Shown: piece after piece, positions 8,772 through 18,700 of the stretch
How the letters are laid out: every line of letters begins with the position of its first letter
How positions within the stretch are numbered: position 1 is the first letter of the stretch
Origin: Peteryoungia rhizophila
GTDB lineage: Bacteria; Pseudomonadota; Alphaproteobacteria; Rhizobiales; Rhizobiaceae
NCBI RefSeq assembly: GCF_004912145.1
Contig: NZ_STGT01000007.1
Span: 1-64,000, forward strand
Direction: 5' to 3'
Length of the DNA: 64,000 bases
Program-made: the position numbers and the translations under genes
Notes under the pieces: generated by a model
What the model saw: the letters and a program-made list of their open reading frames with translations, nothing else
What the model was told of the DNA's origin: nothing
Database searches by the model: none

Positions 8772-11700
8772 TCAGATCAGGGAGAGATCGCTGTGGTCAA
8801 GCGCGGTTCCACCGGTCAACCGGGCGAAGACGACCGGATCGATCGCACCGCTCCCGTCCTCATCGTAGAAGATGTTGCCCGAGTTCTGATCATAGAGGAT
8901 CCGCTGATCCTCCGTGGTCGCTTCGGTTCCCCGCCCGAACGCAGACTCGAGCAGTTGCCCAAGATAATCGCCGTCACCGAAGACATCGGCGTCGAGCAAG
9001 ATCGTGTCTGCCGCCGCGTTGAAGTCTGCGATCGTGTCGGCATTGCCGTCACCAAAGACGTCAAAATAGAAGGTGTCTGCGCCCGTCCCGCCGACGAGGG
9101 TGTCATTGCCGTCGCCGCCGGAGAGCCAGTCATTGCCGTCGAGGCCGCTCAGCACGTCGTCGCCTTCGCCGCCCGTCAGGCGGTTGGCGAGCGTGTTGCC
9201 CGTGCCGGTGAAGTCATTGGTGCCGTTGAAGGTCAGGTTCTCGACATGCGCACCGAGCGTATAAGCCGCAAGCGTGGTGAACACCGTGTCGGTGCCCGCC
9301 GAGACCAGTTCCGTCACCACGTCGCCGATGTTGTCGACATAGTAGCTGTCGTTGCCGACGCCGCCCACCATCTTGTCGGCGCCATCCTCGCCGTCGAGCA
9401 GGTCGTTGCCGATCCCGCCCACCAGGCTGTCATTGCCGAAGCCGCCGTAAAGACGGTCATTGCCCGCTGCTCCGTCCAGAACATCAGCGCCCGAACCGCC
9501 CGTCATCATATTGGCATCGGCACTGCCGATCCCCTTGAAGGCACCGGTCCCGACATGGACGAGGTTGTCGACATAGGCCGATAGCGTGTAGCTCGATGCC
9601 GTCACCCGCACCGTATCGATGCCGCCGTTCGCAGCTTCCGTGATCACGTCCTTCGCCGAGTCGACAAAATAGGTATCGTCGCCTGCGCCGCCGCTCATCC
9701 GGTCATTGCCCGTGCCACCGTCGAGCATGTCGTTCTGCGCACCGCCGATCAGACGGTCGTCGCCTGCCTCGCCGTGGAGAGTGTTCTCGCCGCCGCCGCC
9801 ATTCAGCGTATCATTGCCCGCACCGCCATAGATCGTGTCATTGCCGATCCCGCCGACTATGCTGTTGGCCAGCGTGTTGCCGATGCCCGTCCAGGATGCG
9901 GTCCCCGTATAGATGAGGCCCTCGATCCAGGTGCCCAGCGTGTAGCGTTCCAGCGTCGCGCGGATCGTATCGACACCACCCGTCGAGGTCTCGATGACCA
10001 CATCGCCGATATTGTCGACGACATAAGTGTCGTTGCCGGCACCGCCGGTCATGTCGTCCTCACCCTCACCACCGTCGAGCGTGTCGTTGCCCGAGGACGC
10101 GATCAGCACGTCATGGCCGAGGCCACCGCGCAGCGTGTCATTGCCGCCGCCACCGCTGATCCGGTCGGTACCGTCAGTCCCCGTCAGGGTCTGCGCCTTG
10201 GTCGAGCCGGTGATGATGTTGTAGGTCGGTGCCGTCTCGTCGTTGAGGATCGTCATCGTCGCTGTCGACGGGCCACGCCAGAGGCCTTCCGAAAGCGCGC
10301 CGAGCACGACCGAGAAGGTCTCGTCCGCCTCGTACTTCGTGTCGCCGCGAAGCGTGATGCTGATGGTCTTCTCCGTCTCGCCCGCCGCAAAGGTCAGGAC
10401 ACCACTCGTTACACCGAGAATGTCGGCAAAGTTTGCCGGCTGCGTGCCGGAACCCGCCACCGACCAGGCCACCGTCTCGTCTTCGTCAGACGCCATGGTC
10501 AGCGCAACCGTGAAGGTCACAGTCTGCTCGCCCGCATCGCCTTCGAAAACACTTGGTGCATCCGCCACGATCGAAACCTCCGGCACGAAGTCGCCGGGCG
10601 TTATCAGGAAGGCCGCCGTACGATCGATGCCCGCTGCGTCCCGGAACGTCTCGACACCCGTCACCACGTCAGAACCGATCAGCGTGCCCATGAAGCGGAA
10701 GGTCGCCGTTGCAACCTCGTAGATCCAGCTGATGTTGGACCAGAGGTCGCCGAAATAGACAAAATCGTCGCCGTCACCACCCTCGATCGTGTCCGCACCC
10801 GTTCCGCCGACGAGGATGTCATTGCCGTCGCCGCCGGAGAGCCAGTCATTGCCGTCGAGGCCGCTCAGCACGTCGTCGCCTTCGCCGCCCGTCAGGCGGT
10901 TGGCGAGCGTGTTGCCCGTGCCGGTGAAGTCACTTGTGCCGTCGAAGGTCAGGTTCTCGACATGCGCACCCAGCGTATAGGCCGCAAGCGTCGTGAACAC
11001 CGTGTCGGTGCCCGCCGAGACCAGTTCCGTCACCACGTCGCCGATGTTGTCGACATAGTAGCTGTCGTTGCCGAGGCCGCCCGCCATCTTGTCGGCGCCA
11101 TCCTCGCCGTCGAGCAGGTCGTTGCCGATCCCGCCCACCAGGCTGTCATTGCCGAAGCCGCCGTAAAGACGGTCATTGCCGGCCGCTCCGTCCAGAACAT
11201 CGGCGCCCGAACCGCCCGTCATCATATTGGCATCGGCACTGCCGATCCCCTTGAAGGCAGCGCTGCCGACATAGACGAGGTTGTCGACATAGGCCGACAG
11301 CGTGTAGCTCGATGCCGTCACCCGCACCGTGTCGATGCCGCCGTTCGCGGCTTCCGTGATCACGTCCTTTGCCGAGTCGACATAATAGGTGTCGTCGCCC
11401 GCGCCGCCGCTCATCCGGTCATTGCCCGTGCCACCGTCGAGCATGTCGTTCTGCGCACCGCCGATCAGACGGTCGTCGCCTGCCTCGCCGTAGAGAGTGT
11501 TCTCGCCGCCGCCGCCCTGGATCGTGTTGGCGAGTGCGTTGCCTGTCCCGGTCCAGGATACTGTGCCGGTCTGGATGAGAACCTCGATCCAGTTGCCGAG
11601 CGTGTAACTGGATAGGGTCGTGCGGATCGTGTCGATGCCTACGGCAGAAGTCTCGACAACCACGTCGCCGACATCGTCGACCACGTAGGAGTCATTGCCG

Positions 11701-12788
11701 GCACCGCCCACCATTTCGTCTGCGCCTTCGCCGCCGTCGAGCGTATCGTCGCCATTGCCGCCGAAAAGTGCGTCATTGCCAGCCAGGCCATTGATGACGT
11801 CGTTCCCGGAGCCTGCTTCGAGCCGGTTAGCCAGCTCGTTGCCGGTAATCCGGTCATTTCCGGCGCCGGTGATAGCATTTTCGATCCAGGCACCACGGGC
11901 GATCGAAATGTTCAGCGTCATGCTGTTGCCGGAGGAGAACGTTCCCGGAGCGAGATTGACGGTGCTGGCGGCACTCCAGCCGGACAGGTTCAGCGTGTCA
12001 TTGCCATCGGCATCCCAGATACACAGGATCGGATTGAGGTTCTTGCTGAAATTGTAGATCGACGCAGCGGCTCCAATGACGTTGGAGCCGAAGCCGTAGA
12101 CCGTATCATCGGTGCGCGTCGTCGTATCGGCGCCGTAAATGCTTTGGATCGCCATGATGTCGTTCATCATGGGTGTTTGAGGACTGTAGAGCTTGCCATC
12201 GGCGCCGACCCAGTCGGCCCAGGCCACCAGCCCCTGACCATTCGCCTTACCGGTCCCCCAGGACGGTCCAAAGTAGGACATGATCGAGTAGACGGTCGAG
12301 TCTTGATACGACGACGGCTGGTCCGCCGTGCCGTTGTAATCGCCCATATGTTCCAGGCCGATCGCATGGCCGATCTCGTGGACGAATGTAGCGAAACCGT
12401 GATTGCCGATTTTCGGCGTTACCAGATCATCAGTGCCATAGTTGGCGTTGTAGGTGCTATTGAACCAGACGCTGCCAATGCCGGGATAGTATGCGTAGGC
12501 GTAATCGAGCGTGGACTTGAAGTTGGCAAACTCGATGTCTGAGTCATATTCGCTGGTCCCTGCATCGACACGCACGAAGCTCGGCGCAATGAGGTCGTCC
12601 CAAAGGTTGATCGCGAGGACTGCCCTGGCCTGCTGCGTCGCGTTCAGTCCAGAAAAGCCAGCTTCCCCGTCGCTGTACATCGACCATTTTGTCGTCGGAA
12701 AAGCGTAGGTGATAGTCGAATTCGTCCAGCGATATCCCGAATTCAGTTGATCGAGAATCTGTTCATCAGTCCAGGAAGCGAGGGCCAT
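8772..12788 (-). CDS. Serralysin-type (M10B) RTX zinc metalloprotease
   Basis: A 1338-aa secreted protease. The N-terminal catalytic domain has the zinc motif HEIGHAIGLEHMGDYNG (HExxHxxGxxH, near residue 137) and the downstream Met-turn SIMSYFG, as in serralysins. RTX blocks with many GGxGxD turns follow, then a Calx-beta domain (FEGDAGEQTVTFTVAL to ATMTILNDE), a second set of RTX blocks, and a C-terminal DADVFGDGDY...LTGGTALDHSDLSLI region like a T1SS signal. No Sec signal peptide is present, as expected. The ATG at 12788 (MALASWTDEQIL) is preferred over the longer frame, whose extra 24 residues do not resemble the family. At 1338 aa it is much longer than classical serralysins (about 470 aa), owing to the duplicated RTX segments. 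Confidence 0.93.
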   Translation of the reverse strand: MALASWTDEQILDQLNSGYRWTNSTITYAFPTTKWSMYSDGEAGFSGLNATQQARAVLAINLWDDLIAPSFVRVDAGTSEYDSDIEFANFKSTLDYAYAYYPGIGSVWFNSTYNANYGTDDLVTPKIGNHGFATFVHEIGHAIGLEHMGDYNGTADQPSSYQDSTVYSIMSYFGPSWGTGKANGQGLVAWADWVGADGKLYSPQTPMMNDIMAIQSIYGADTTTRTDDTVYGFGSNVIGAAASIYNFSKNLNPILCIWDADGNDTLNLSGWSAASTVNLAPGTFSSGNSMTLNISIARGAWIENAITGAGNDRITGNELANRLEAGSGNDVINGLAGNDALFGGNGDDTLDGGEGADEMVGGAGNDSYVVDDVGDVVVETSAVGIDTIRTTLSSYTLGNWIEVLIQTGTVSWTGTGNALANTIQGGGGENTLYGEAGDDRLIGGAQNDMLDGGTGNDRMSGGAGDDTYYVDSAKDVITEAANGGIDTVRVTASSYTLSAYVDNLVYVGSAAFKGIGSADANMMTGGSGADVLDGAAGNDRLYGGFGNDSLVGGIGNDLLDGEDGADKMAGGLGNDSYYVDNIGDVVTELVSAGTDTVFTTLAAYTLGAHVENLTFDGTSDFTGTGNTLANRLTGGEGDDVLSGLDGNDWLSGGDGNDILVGGTGADTIEGGDGDDFVYFGDLWSNISWIYEVATATFRFMGTLIGSDVVTGVETFRDAAGIDRTAAFLITPGDFVPEVSIVADAPSVFEGDAGEQTVTFTVALTMASDEDETVAWSVAGSGTQPANFADILGVTSGVLTFAAGETEKTISITLRGDTKYEADETFSVVLGALSEGLWRGPSTATMTILNDETAPTYNIITGSTKAQTLTGTDGTDRISGGGGNDTLRGGLGHDVLIASSGNDTLDGGEGEDDMTGGAGNDTYVVDNIGDVVIETSTGGVDTIRATLERYTLGTWIEGLIYTGTASWTGIGNTLANSIVGGIGNDTIYGGAGNDTLNGGGGENTLHGEAGDDRLIGGAQNDMLDGGTGNDRMSGGAGDDTYFVDSAKDVITEAANGGIDTVRVTASSYTLSAYVDNLVHVGTGAFKGIGSADANMMTGGSGADVLDGAAGNDRLYGGFGNDSLVGGIGNDLLDGEDGADKMVGGVGNDSYYVDNIGDVVTELVSAGTDTVFTTLAAYTLGAHVENLTFNGTNDFTGTGNTLANRLTGGEGDDVLSGLDGNDWLSGGDGNDTLVGGTGADTFYFDVFGDGNADTIADFNAAADTILLDADVFGDGDYLGQLLESAFGRGTEATTEDQRILYDQNSGNIFYDEDGSGAIDPVVFARLTGGTALDHSDLSLI
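9079..9800 (-). repeat. Internal duplication in the protease gene, unit A (722 bp)
   Basis: Nearly identical at the nucleotide level to 10795-11516, at a constant offset of 1716 bases. It encodes RTX turns plus two DxVTE-type linkers. The very low divergence indicates a recent duplication or gene conversion. Confidence 0.85.
10795..11516 (-). repeat. Internal duplication in the protease gene, unit B (722 bp)
   Basis: Partner of 9079-9800. The Calx-beta domain lies between the two units, so recombination between them would excise the Calx-beta domain and keep the reading frame (1716 is divisible by 3). Confidence 0.85.
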
Positions 12789-12954
12789 TAAGCAAGTGTT
12801 CCAAAATAAACTGATCAAAGGCTTTTCGCGCTGCAGTAAAGCGCAGGCGACAGTCAACAATCTCTTCGGGAGCAGAAAAACGCAACCCAGGTGACACCAG
12901 GGATGGAAAATAAATCTCTATGTTGAGAAGGGAAAATTGCGCATCCGACAGGAT

Positions 12955-13285
12955 GAATTCATCCGTCCCGTCGAGAACATCGGCTCCTTGCGCTTCTTCT
13001 CGATTGCACATGTTCTCCGAGACCTTCGCGGAGCACGGGCTGAATGACAATGTCGCCTATACCTGTGACGACACCTTCTCGCTGATCTCGCTTGTCTCCT
13101 CCGGCCTTGGCGTTGGATTTGCTCCTGAATGGACGGGCGAGCTGCCGGGCCGGGACGTCGTTTTGAAGAAGGTGACGGGCATCGATCTGAAGATCGGGCT
13201 CGGTGTTGCCTGGAGCAAGGATGATCCGACGGCGGCACGCGATGACACATAGACATTGCCAGGACACTGGGGCGGCCGGGCAGGT
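12955..13285 (+). pseudogene. LysR regulator fragment (copy 2 of 3)
   Basis: Begins abruptly with sequence equal to codons of TGFIRPVENIGSLRFFSIAH in the full copies, then skips about 155 bases directly to FSETFAEHGLNDNVAYTCDD, and continues to the end of the gene. A one-base loss near 13246 (GACACATAGACATTGCC) breaks the last codons. The DNA-binding half is absent. The downstream bases (GGCAGGTGAGGGTGG) also match the flank of copy 1 at 5948-5962, so the duplication covered more than the gene. Confidence 0.9.
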
Positions 13286-13658
13286 GAGGGTGGTCGAATC
13301 TAACGCTTCGCTTTAAGGCGGCCAGGAGCAGCTTCAGGGTGCCGTTGTCAGCCGTACAGTTCGCCGAGATTCTCAATGACTCCGACGAGTTAGTGGGGGG
13401 CACCGCTGCGCCTCCATGCGGAACGCCATGTCCGGGGAAAGTCGGTCCCGCCTGACCCGTTGGGTCGCTCCGCTCAGGCTCCTGCGGCTTCCCTTTTTCC
13501 GGCCCTGACGTGACGAGAATTCCCGCTTTCGCGTCCTTCGGTCGCCGCGATGCTGAAAGCTCCGATATTCTTCATTGTCTGACCCGGATCTCGCGCAGGC
13601 GCGGCTTTGATCCGGGCGGGTCTTGGGCGCCTGTTTCGAAAAGTGCGGAGATCGCCGC
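13286..13658. other. Intergenic, no gene recognised
   Basis: Lies between the LysR remnant and the 3' end of traG. The open frames here show no family resemblance. It includes a G/C-rich stretch with imperfect inverted repeats near 13575-13635 (GGATCTCGCGC, GATCCGGGCGGG). Confidence 0.4.
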
Positions 13659-15254
13659 TCAAGACTGATCGAACAGCTTCTGGAACTCCGGGTCTGCATG
13701 GTAGCGGATCTTTCGCGCCAGTGCCGGCCTCTGACCCGTGTTGAGCAGGATCATCGCCTCGCTGGGCAGTCGCATGATCTCGTCAGGGGTGATCAGATCG
13801 CGGGCCACGACATGTTCGCTCGATGTGTGGCCCGGCGATTTCCACGGCAGGTTCGGACTGCTCCATGAGCTCGTGACGTGATGGGCGTCCATGCGGCCGA
13901 TGGTTTTGGCAATCAGGCTGGCGGTCTCGATGTCGTTGACGCCGAATACCTGGCATACGCTGGCATTGGAAAGGAAGGTGCCGGCCCGCCCGCCGTATGT
14001 TGCGCGCAGCTGGTGCATGTCCTGCAGGATCGGCCAGAGCTGCACGCCGTAGCCCGCCATCAGTCCCATGGCCCGTTCGATCGGGGCGAGATGGCCAAGG
14101 GCGGCAAATTCGTCGAGCAGATAGAGTACCGGTTTTGTCGGGGTCGTCTGATCGCGTGCCATGTCTGTCAGGCTTTGCGTGATCAGCAGTCTCAGCCATC
14201 GCGAATAGGTCGAGAGGCGATCCGGCGGCAGGACGAGAAAGACGGTCGCGGGTTGATGCTTCAAATCGGTGAAGTGGAAGTCCGATCGCCTCAGTACTTC
14301 CAGCATCCGTGGACTGTCGAGGAAATGCGTATGGCGCTGTGCAGCCGACAGGACGCCTGCCGCTTCGCGGTCTGCCTTGCCAAGATGGCGATTGGCTGCC
14401 CTGGCAATCAGGCCGTTGGCCTCGTGCATCTGCTGCATCCTGTTTTGCAGATTAGCAAAGCTCTGCGGGTCGGCGGTGAGATGACGCCGCAGCGTTCCGA
14501 GATGACGCTCGTCGGGTGGCGCCGTTGCGACGATCATCAGGATCAGTCCTGATATCAGCGCCTTCGCTTCCTCGCTCCAGTGTGCTTCTCCTGCCATGCC
14601 TGGTTCATCGAAGACCAGAGCATCGGCTAGCGTGCCGGCATCTTCGGCAAGGTCGAGACCTTCAGGGTCGAGATGATCGAGAGGATTGAAGGCGGCGGTG
14701 TTGAAGCCGGTGATGCCGAACGGGTCGAGCACATACACCGGACCAAACATCATCCTTGCACGCGCGGTGATCCTGGCATTCTCTCCCTTGGGATCCATGC
14801 AGATGACGGAGCGATTGGCGGTCAGCAGATTGGGAATGATCGTGCCGACACCCTTGCCGGTTCTGGTCGGTGCCATGGTGAGGAGATGACCCGGTCCGTC
14901 ATGGCGCAGCAGCCTGCGCGAATGCGGATCGCGTCCGATCAGCAGGCCGTCATCGCTCTTGGTGAGACGGGCCAGCTCCTTCGGAGTCGCCCATCCGGCC
15001 GAGCCATGGATCGAGGATGACCGGGCTCTGACCAGGAATGGAAAGGCAAGGCCGATGAAGGCCAGGATCAGCGGCACATACTTCAGCACATCGGGCAGCA
15101 CGCGACTGAGCCATCCCCGCTCTTCGGCCGAATTGTGCTGGATCACCACATCGACCCCGAGGATGACCGAGATCAGGATGTAGCCAAGAAACAACCCGAC
15201 CAGGGCAAGCTTGATACCGTGACCAAGCAGACGAAGTCGATCGAACAGGGTCAT
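13659..15254 (-). CDS. traG: TraG/VirD4-type conjugative coupling protein
   Basis: A 531-aa T4SS coupling ATPase, which links the relaxosome to the mating channel at the inner membrane. It has two N-terminal membrane segments (about residues 14-36 and 58-76), Walker A APTRTGKGVG at 128-137, Walker B VLYLLDEFAALGHL near 375, and the conserved GYGVQLWPILQDMHQL block. The 4-bp ATGA overlap with traD (15251-15254) implies translational coupling. It is shorter than Ti-plasmid TraG (about 640 aa) but looks intact. No mating-pair-formation genes lie nearby, so it probably serves a mobilizable element. Confidence 0.92.
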   Translation of the reverse strand: MTLFDRLRLLGHGIKLALVGLFLGYILISVILGVDVVIQHNSAEERGWLSRVLPDVLKYVPLILAFIGLAFPFLVRARSSSIHGSAGWATPKELARLTKSDDGLLIGRDPHSRRLLRHDGPGHLLTMAPTRTGKGVGTIIPNLLTANRSVICMDPKGENARITARARMMFGPVYVLDPFGITGFNTAAFNPLDHLDPEGLDLAEDAGTLADALVFDEPGMAGEAHWSEEAKALISGLILMIVATAPPDERHLGTLRRHLTADPQSFANLQNRMQQMHEANGLIARAANRHLGKADREAAGVLSAAQRHTHFLDSPRMLEVLRRSDFHFTDLKHQPATVFLVLPPDRLSTYSRWLRLLITQSLTDMARDQTTPTKPVLYLLDEFAALGHLAPIERAMGLMAGYGVQLWPILQDMHQLRATYGGRAGTFLSNASVCQVFGVNDIETASLIAKTIGRMDAHHVTSSWSSPNLPWKSPGHTSSEHVVARDLITPDEIMRLPSEAMILLNTGQRPALARKIRYHADPEFQKLFDQS

Positions 15255-15550
15255 GACTGCTGCTCCCCGTCTGTGGCCTCATCCGGCTTGGCTGGCCCGA
15301 GGATATCGTCGAACAGATCGAGATCCTTCTCCCGCGTCAGAAACCCCGGCAGTTCGGCACGCAGCCATTCGTCCAGAGGGCCGCTTAGATACCCCTCTGG
15401 TTGCCGCTCGATCCGATCGAGCACGAGTGCTCCGATCAGGATCTTGCGTCTCGTATCCCGGGCACGCTCCTCTTTCCCCAACCGTGCCACCAGTACCTGC
15501 TTGCGGGCTTCCAGCTGTCGCAGTCTTTCCTGAATGCTTCGTTTGGTCAT
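15251..15550 (-). CDS. traD: Conjugal transfer protein TraD (small rhizobial type)
   Basis: A 99-aa protein starting MTKRSIQERLRQLEARKQ with a basic coiled coil, then ERARDTRRKILIGALVLDRI and LRAELPGFLTREKDLDLFDD. This is the pattern of the short rhizobial TraD, a relaxosome accessory factor (not the F-plasmid TraD). It overlaps traG by 4 bp and is divergent from traA across the oriT-like gap. The usual companion TraC is not present. Confidence 0.85.
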   Translation of the reverse strand: MTKRSIQERLRQLEARKQVLVARLGKEERARDTRRKILIGALVLDRIERQPEGYLSGPLDEWLRAELPGFLTREKDLDLFDDILGPAKPDEATDGEQQS

Positions 15551-15679
15551 CGCAGCCTCCTTTCGACATAAAACTTAATTCGACGCGGAGCTGTCAGGTC
15601 GCACAAGATGCAAATCTGTCATCGGTCGAGGGCGGCGAAGCCGCATCCCGATGCTGGGGAGCGAAGCGAAGAAAGCAGG

Positions 15680-15710
15680 AAGGGCGCACTCACGAGTTGC
15701 TGCGCAACTC
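15680..15710. other. Probable origin of transfer (oriT) with nic-like site and hairpin
   Basis: In the 197-bp gap between divergent traD and traA, AAGGGCGCACTCA (15680-15692; complement TGAGTGCGCCCTT) resembles the nic consensus of the RSF1010/Ti-plasmid oriT family (TGCGCCCT core). It is followed at once by a perfect 7-bp inverted repeat with a 3-nt loop (GAGTTGC TGC GCAACTC, 15694-15710). Hairpin plus nic next to the relaxase gene is the expected arrangement. Confidence 0.65.
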
Positions 15711-15747
15711 AGCGCTTGAGGGCTCTCGACGAACTGGAGACGTGCGA

Positions 15748-18700
15748 ATGGCGATTTACCATTGCAGCATGAAGCCGGTGAGCCGCGGTGGCGGCCGAAG
15801 CGCCGTAGCCGCGATCGCCTACCGGACGGCAAGCCGGATGATCAACGAACGCGAAAATGTCTGGTATGACTTCACGCGAAAGGCTGGTGTCGTGCGTTGC
15901 GAGATCGTGCTGCCGGAAGGTTCGGATGCTAAGTGGGCACTGGACCGATCGGCGCTGTGGAACGCGGTCGAGTTTGCCGAGAAACGCCGGGATGCGCGGC
16001 TTGCCCGCGAATTCGAAATCGCGCTTCCGCATGAGCTGAATGCGGAGCAACGGCTGGCGCTGGTGCGTGCCTTTGCCCGTGATCTCGCCGATCGCCACGG
16101 GGCAGCTGTCGACTTCGCCATTCATGCACCCGGCGGCGACAGCGACATCCGCAATATCCATGCGCATGTGATGATGACGACGCGGACTGTGGGGCCGGAT
16201 GGCCTGGGCGAGAAGACACTCATCGAGCGAGAGAACAAGTGGTTGTTGAACCACGACCTCCCGACGTCACATATGCAGTTGCGCGAGATTCGCCAGGCCT
16301 GGGAGACGCATGCCAACCGGGCGCTGATGCGGGCAGGGCACGAGGTCAGGATCGATCATCGCTCGCACCTTGAACGTGGGCTCGAGATCGAGCCGACCAA
16401 GCATATGGGTGTGCATGCATCCGCGATCGAGCGTCGCGGTGGATCCGTCTCACGCACCCGGATCGACGAGGAGGCGGCACGGCGCAATGCGGAACTGATC
16501 CGGCAGAAACCGGAACAGGTGCTGACCCTCATCACCGGAGAAAAGAGTGTCTTCGATCGATACGATGTGGCGCGGGCGCTGCATCGTTACATCGATGACA
16601 GCCAAGCATTCCGCAATGCCTTTGGCGCCGTGATGGGCTCCTCGGCTCTGGTGGAATTGCGCAAGGAAACCGGCGGTGAGCTTGCCCGCTACACGACGCG
16701 CGAAATGCTGGAGATCGAGCACGCCATGGCCGTGCGTGCAGATCGCATGAGCCGCCACTCATTTACGCAAGTCGGCTCGCACGCATCCCGTAATGGGAGT
16801 GGCCATGGCGTCGATCGACATCATGTCGACCGCGCCTTGAGGCTACAGGACGAGGCCCTCAGGGCAATGACAGATGGACCGGCCTCTCAAACAGTTGAAC
16901 AGCGCACACCAACTTCACCCACAGGTGAGCCCCGATCGACGCGAACACCAGGCCTGAGCGAAGAACAGCGCCTGGCCGTCCGGCATGTCACGGGGCCTGA
17001 GCAGATAGCCGCCGTGATCGGCTTTGCGGGGGCGGGCAAGTCGACGATGCTGGCGGCTGCACGTACGGCGTGGGAGGCGCAGGGCTTCCGGGTGCACGGG
17101 GCAGCGCTCGCCGGCAAGGCGGCGGAGGGGTTGGAGGAATCCTCCGGCATTCTCTCGCGCACGCTCGCCTCCTGGGAGCACAGCTGGCAGGCGGGCAGGG
17201 CGAAGCTCGGGACCGGCGACATTCTCGTCATCGATGAGGCCGGCATGGTCGGCAGCAGGCAGCTTGGCCGGTTCGTCGAAGAGGTCGAGCGGCGCGGGGC
17301 AAAACTGGTGCTGGTCGGCGATCATGAACAGCTGCAGGCGATTGGGGCGGGATCTCCCTTCAGGGCGATTGCAGAGCGGATCGGCGCTGTCGAGCTGTCG
17401 GAGATCCGCCGTCAGGAGCAAGAATGGCAGCGGCATGCTTCTATCGCCTTTGCCACGCATCGGACGGGCGAGGGGCTATCTGCCTATGCCGACCGGGGAC
17501 AGGTGCACTTCACTGACAACAGGGAGGGCGCACGGGACGCTCTAGTTCGGGACTATCTCGCCGACAGGGATGAACGACCCGAGGGATCACGGATTGCCCT
17601 TGCCCATCGCCGTGTCGATGTCCGGGCGATCAATGATGCGATCCGTTTCGAATTGCAGGCGCGGGGAGTGCTGGCGAGAGGCGAGACGGGAGAGGCGGGG
17701 CAGGGTGGTCGTGAAGGTCAGGCGCAGGAGGCGCACAGAGCCAACCGGGAGATCATCTACCAGACGAATGACGGCCGGCGTGGTTTTGCGCCAGGTGACC
17801 GCATCGTGCTGCTGGAGAACAATCGCGATCTCGGTGTGAAGAACGGCATGTTGGGGACGGTCGGTGCCGTCGAGCCAGACGCAATACAGGTGAGGCTCGA
17901 CGGCGCAGGGCAGAATGCCGCCCGTCTGATCTCCATACCGGTCAGAAGTTACCAGAGTTTTGACCATGGCTTTGCTACGACCATCCATAAGTCGCAAGGG
18001 GCAACGGTCGACCGGGCCTTTGTCATGGCATCTGCAACGATGGACCGGCATCTGACCTATGTGGCGATGACCCGGCACCGCCATGCTGTCCGGCTCTATG
18101 CCGCGCGTGATGAGCTGAAGGATTTGAAGACGCTTACGAACAGCCTCGGTCGCTCGGGCGCCAAGGAGACGGTGCTCGACTACACGCATGCCTTTGCCGC
18201 ACGGCGAGGGCTGGGGGAGGGCATTGCTGTCAGGAGCGAGATCGTCATGGGTGCAACGCTACACCGGGATGGGGCACACCGGGCTGACGATCGGCCGGCG
18301 GCTCACTACGGCGCTATGGGTGAGCGCGTTCGCTCGCCGGCCGACCGGCAGCCCTTCAAAACACCATCCTGGCCCGAAAGCCGTCAGACGGGTGTTGGTC
18401 AGGAGAACAGGGTGCCGCCGCTGGTGCCTGCCATCACGACCTACGCCCGGACGGTCGATCAGGTGGCGCGGGAGGAAGCAGCGCAGCATCTGGAGCGGGG
18501 GTTGGAGACGGTACGCTGGCTGGGTGCCGGGGTCTTTGTCGATCGTAACCGGTTTGTCGAGTTGGTCGCAAAAACCATTCAGCAGCGGGATGGCGACGTC
18601 AGTGCCCTGGCAGAAGCAGTGGCCGAGCGGCCGGAAGAGTTTGGCGCCTTGCGCGGCAAGGCCGGGCTGTTTGGGGACAACAGGGAGCGGAAGGAGGCTC

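Noticed and set aside
9774..11615. 613-aa open frame on the plus strand opposite the protease gene
   Set aside because: It is the antisense of the RTX repeats; the translation is a periodic by-product of GGxGxD codons and matches no family.
15253..15747. Upstream extension of the traA reading frame through the traD gene and oriT gap
   Set aside because: The TraA family begins at MAIYHC (15748); the extension overlaps traD antisense and the oriT-like site and has no family resemblance.
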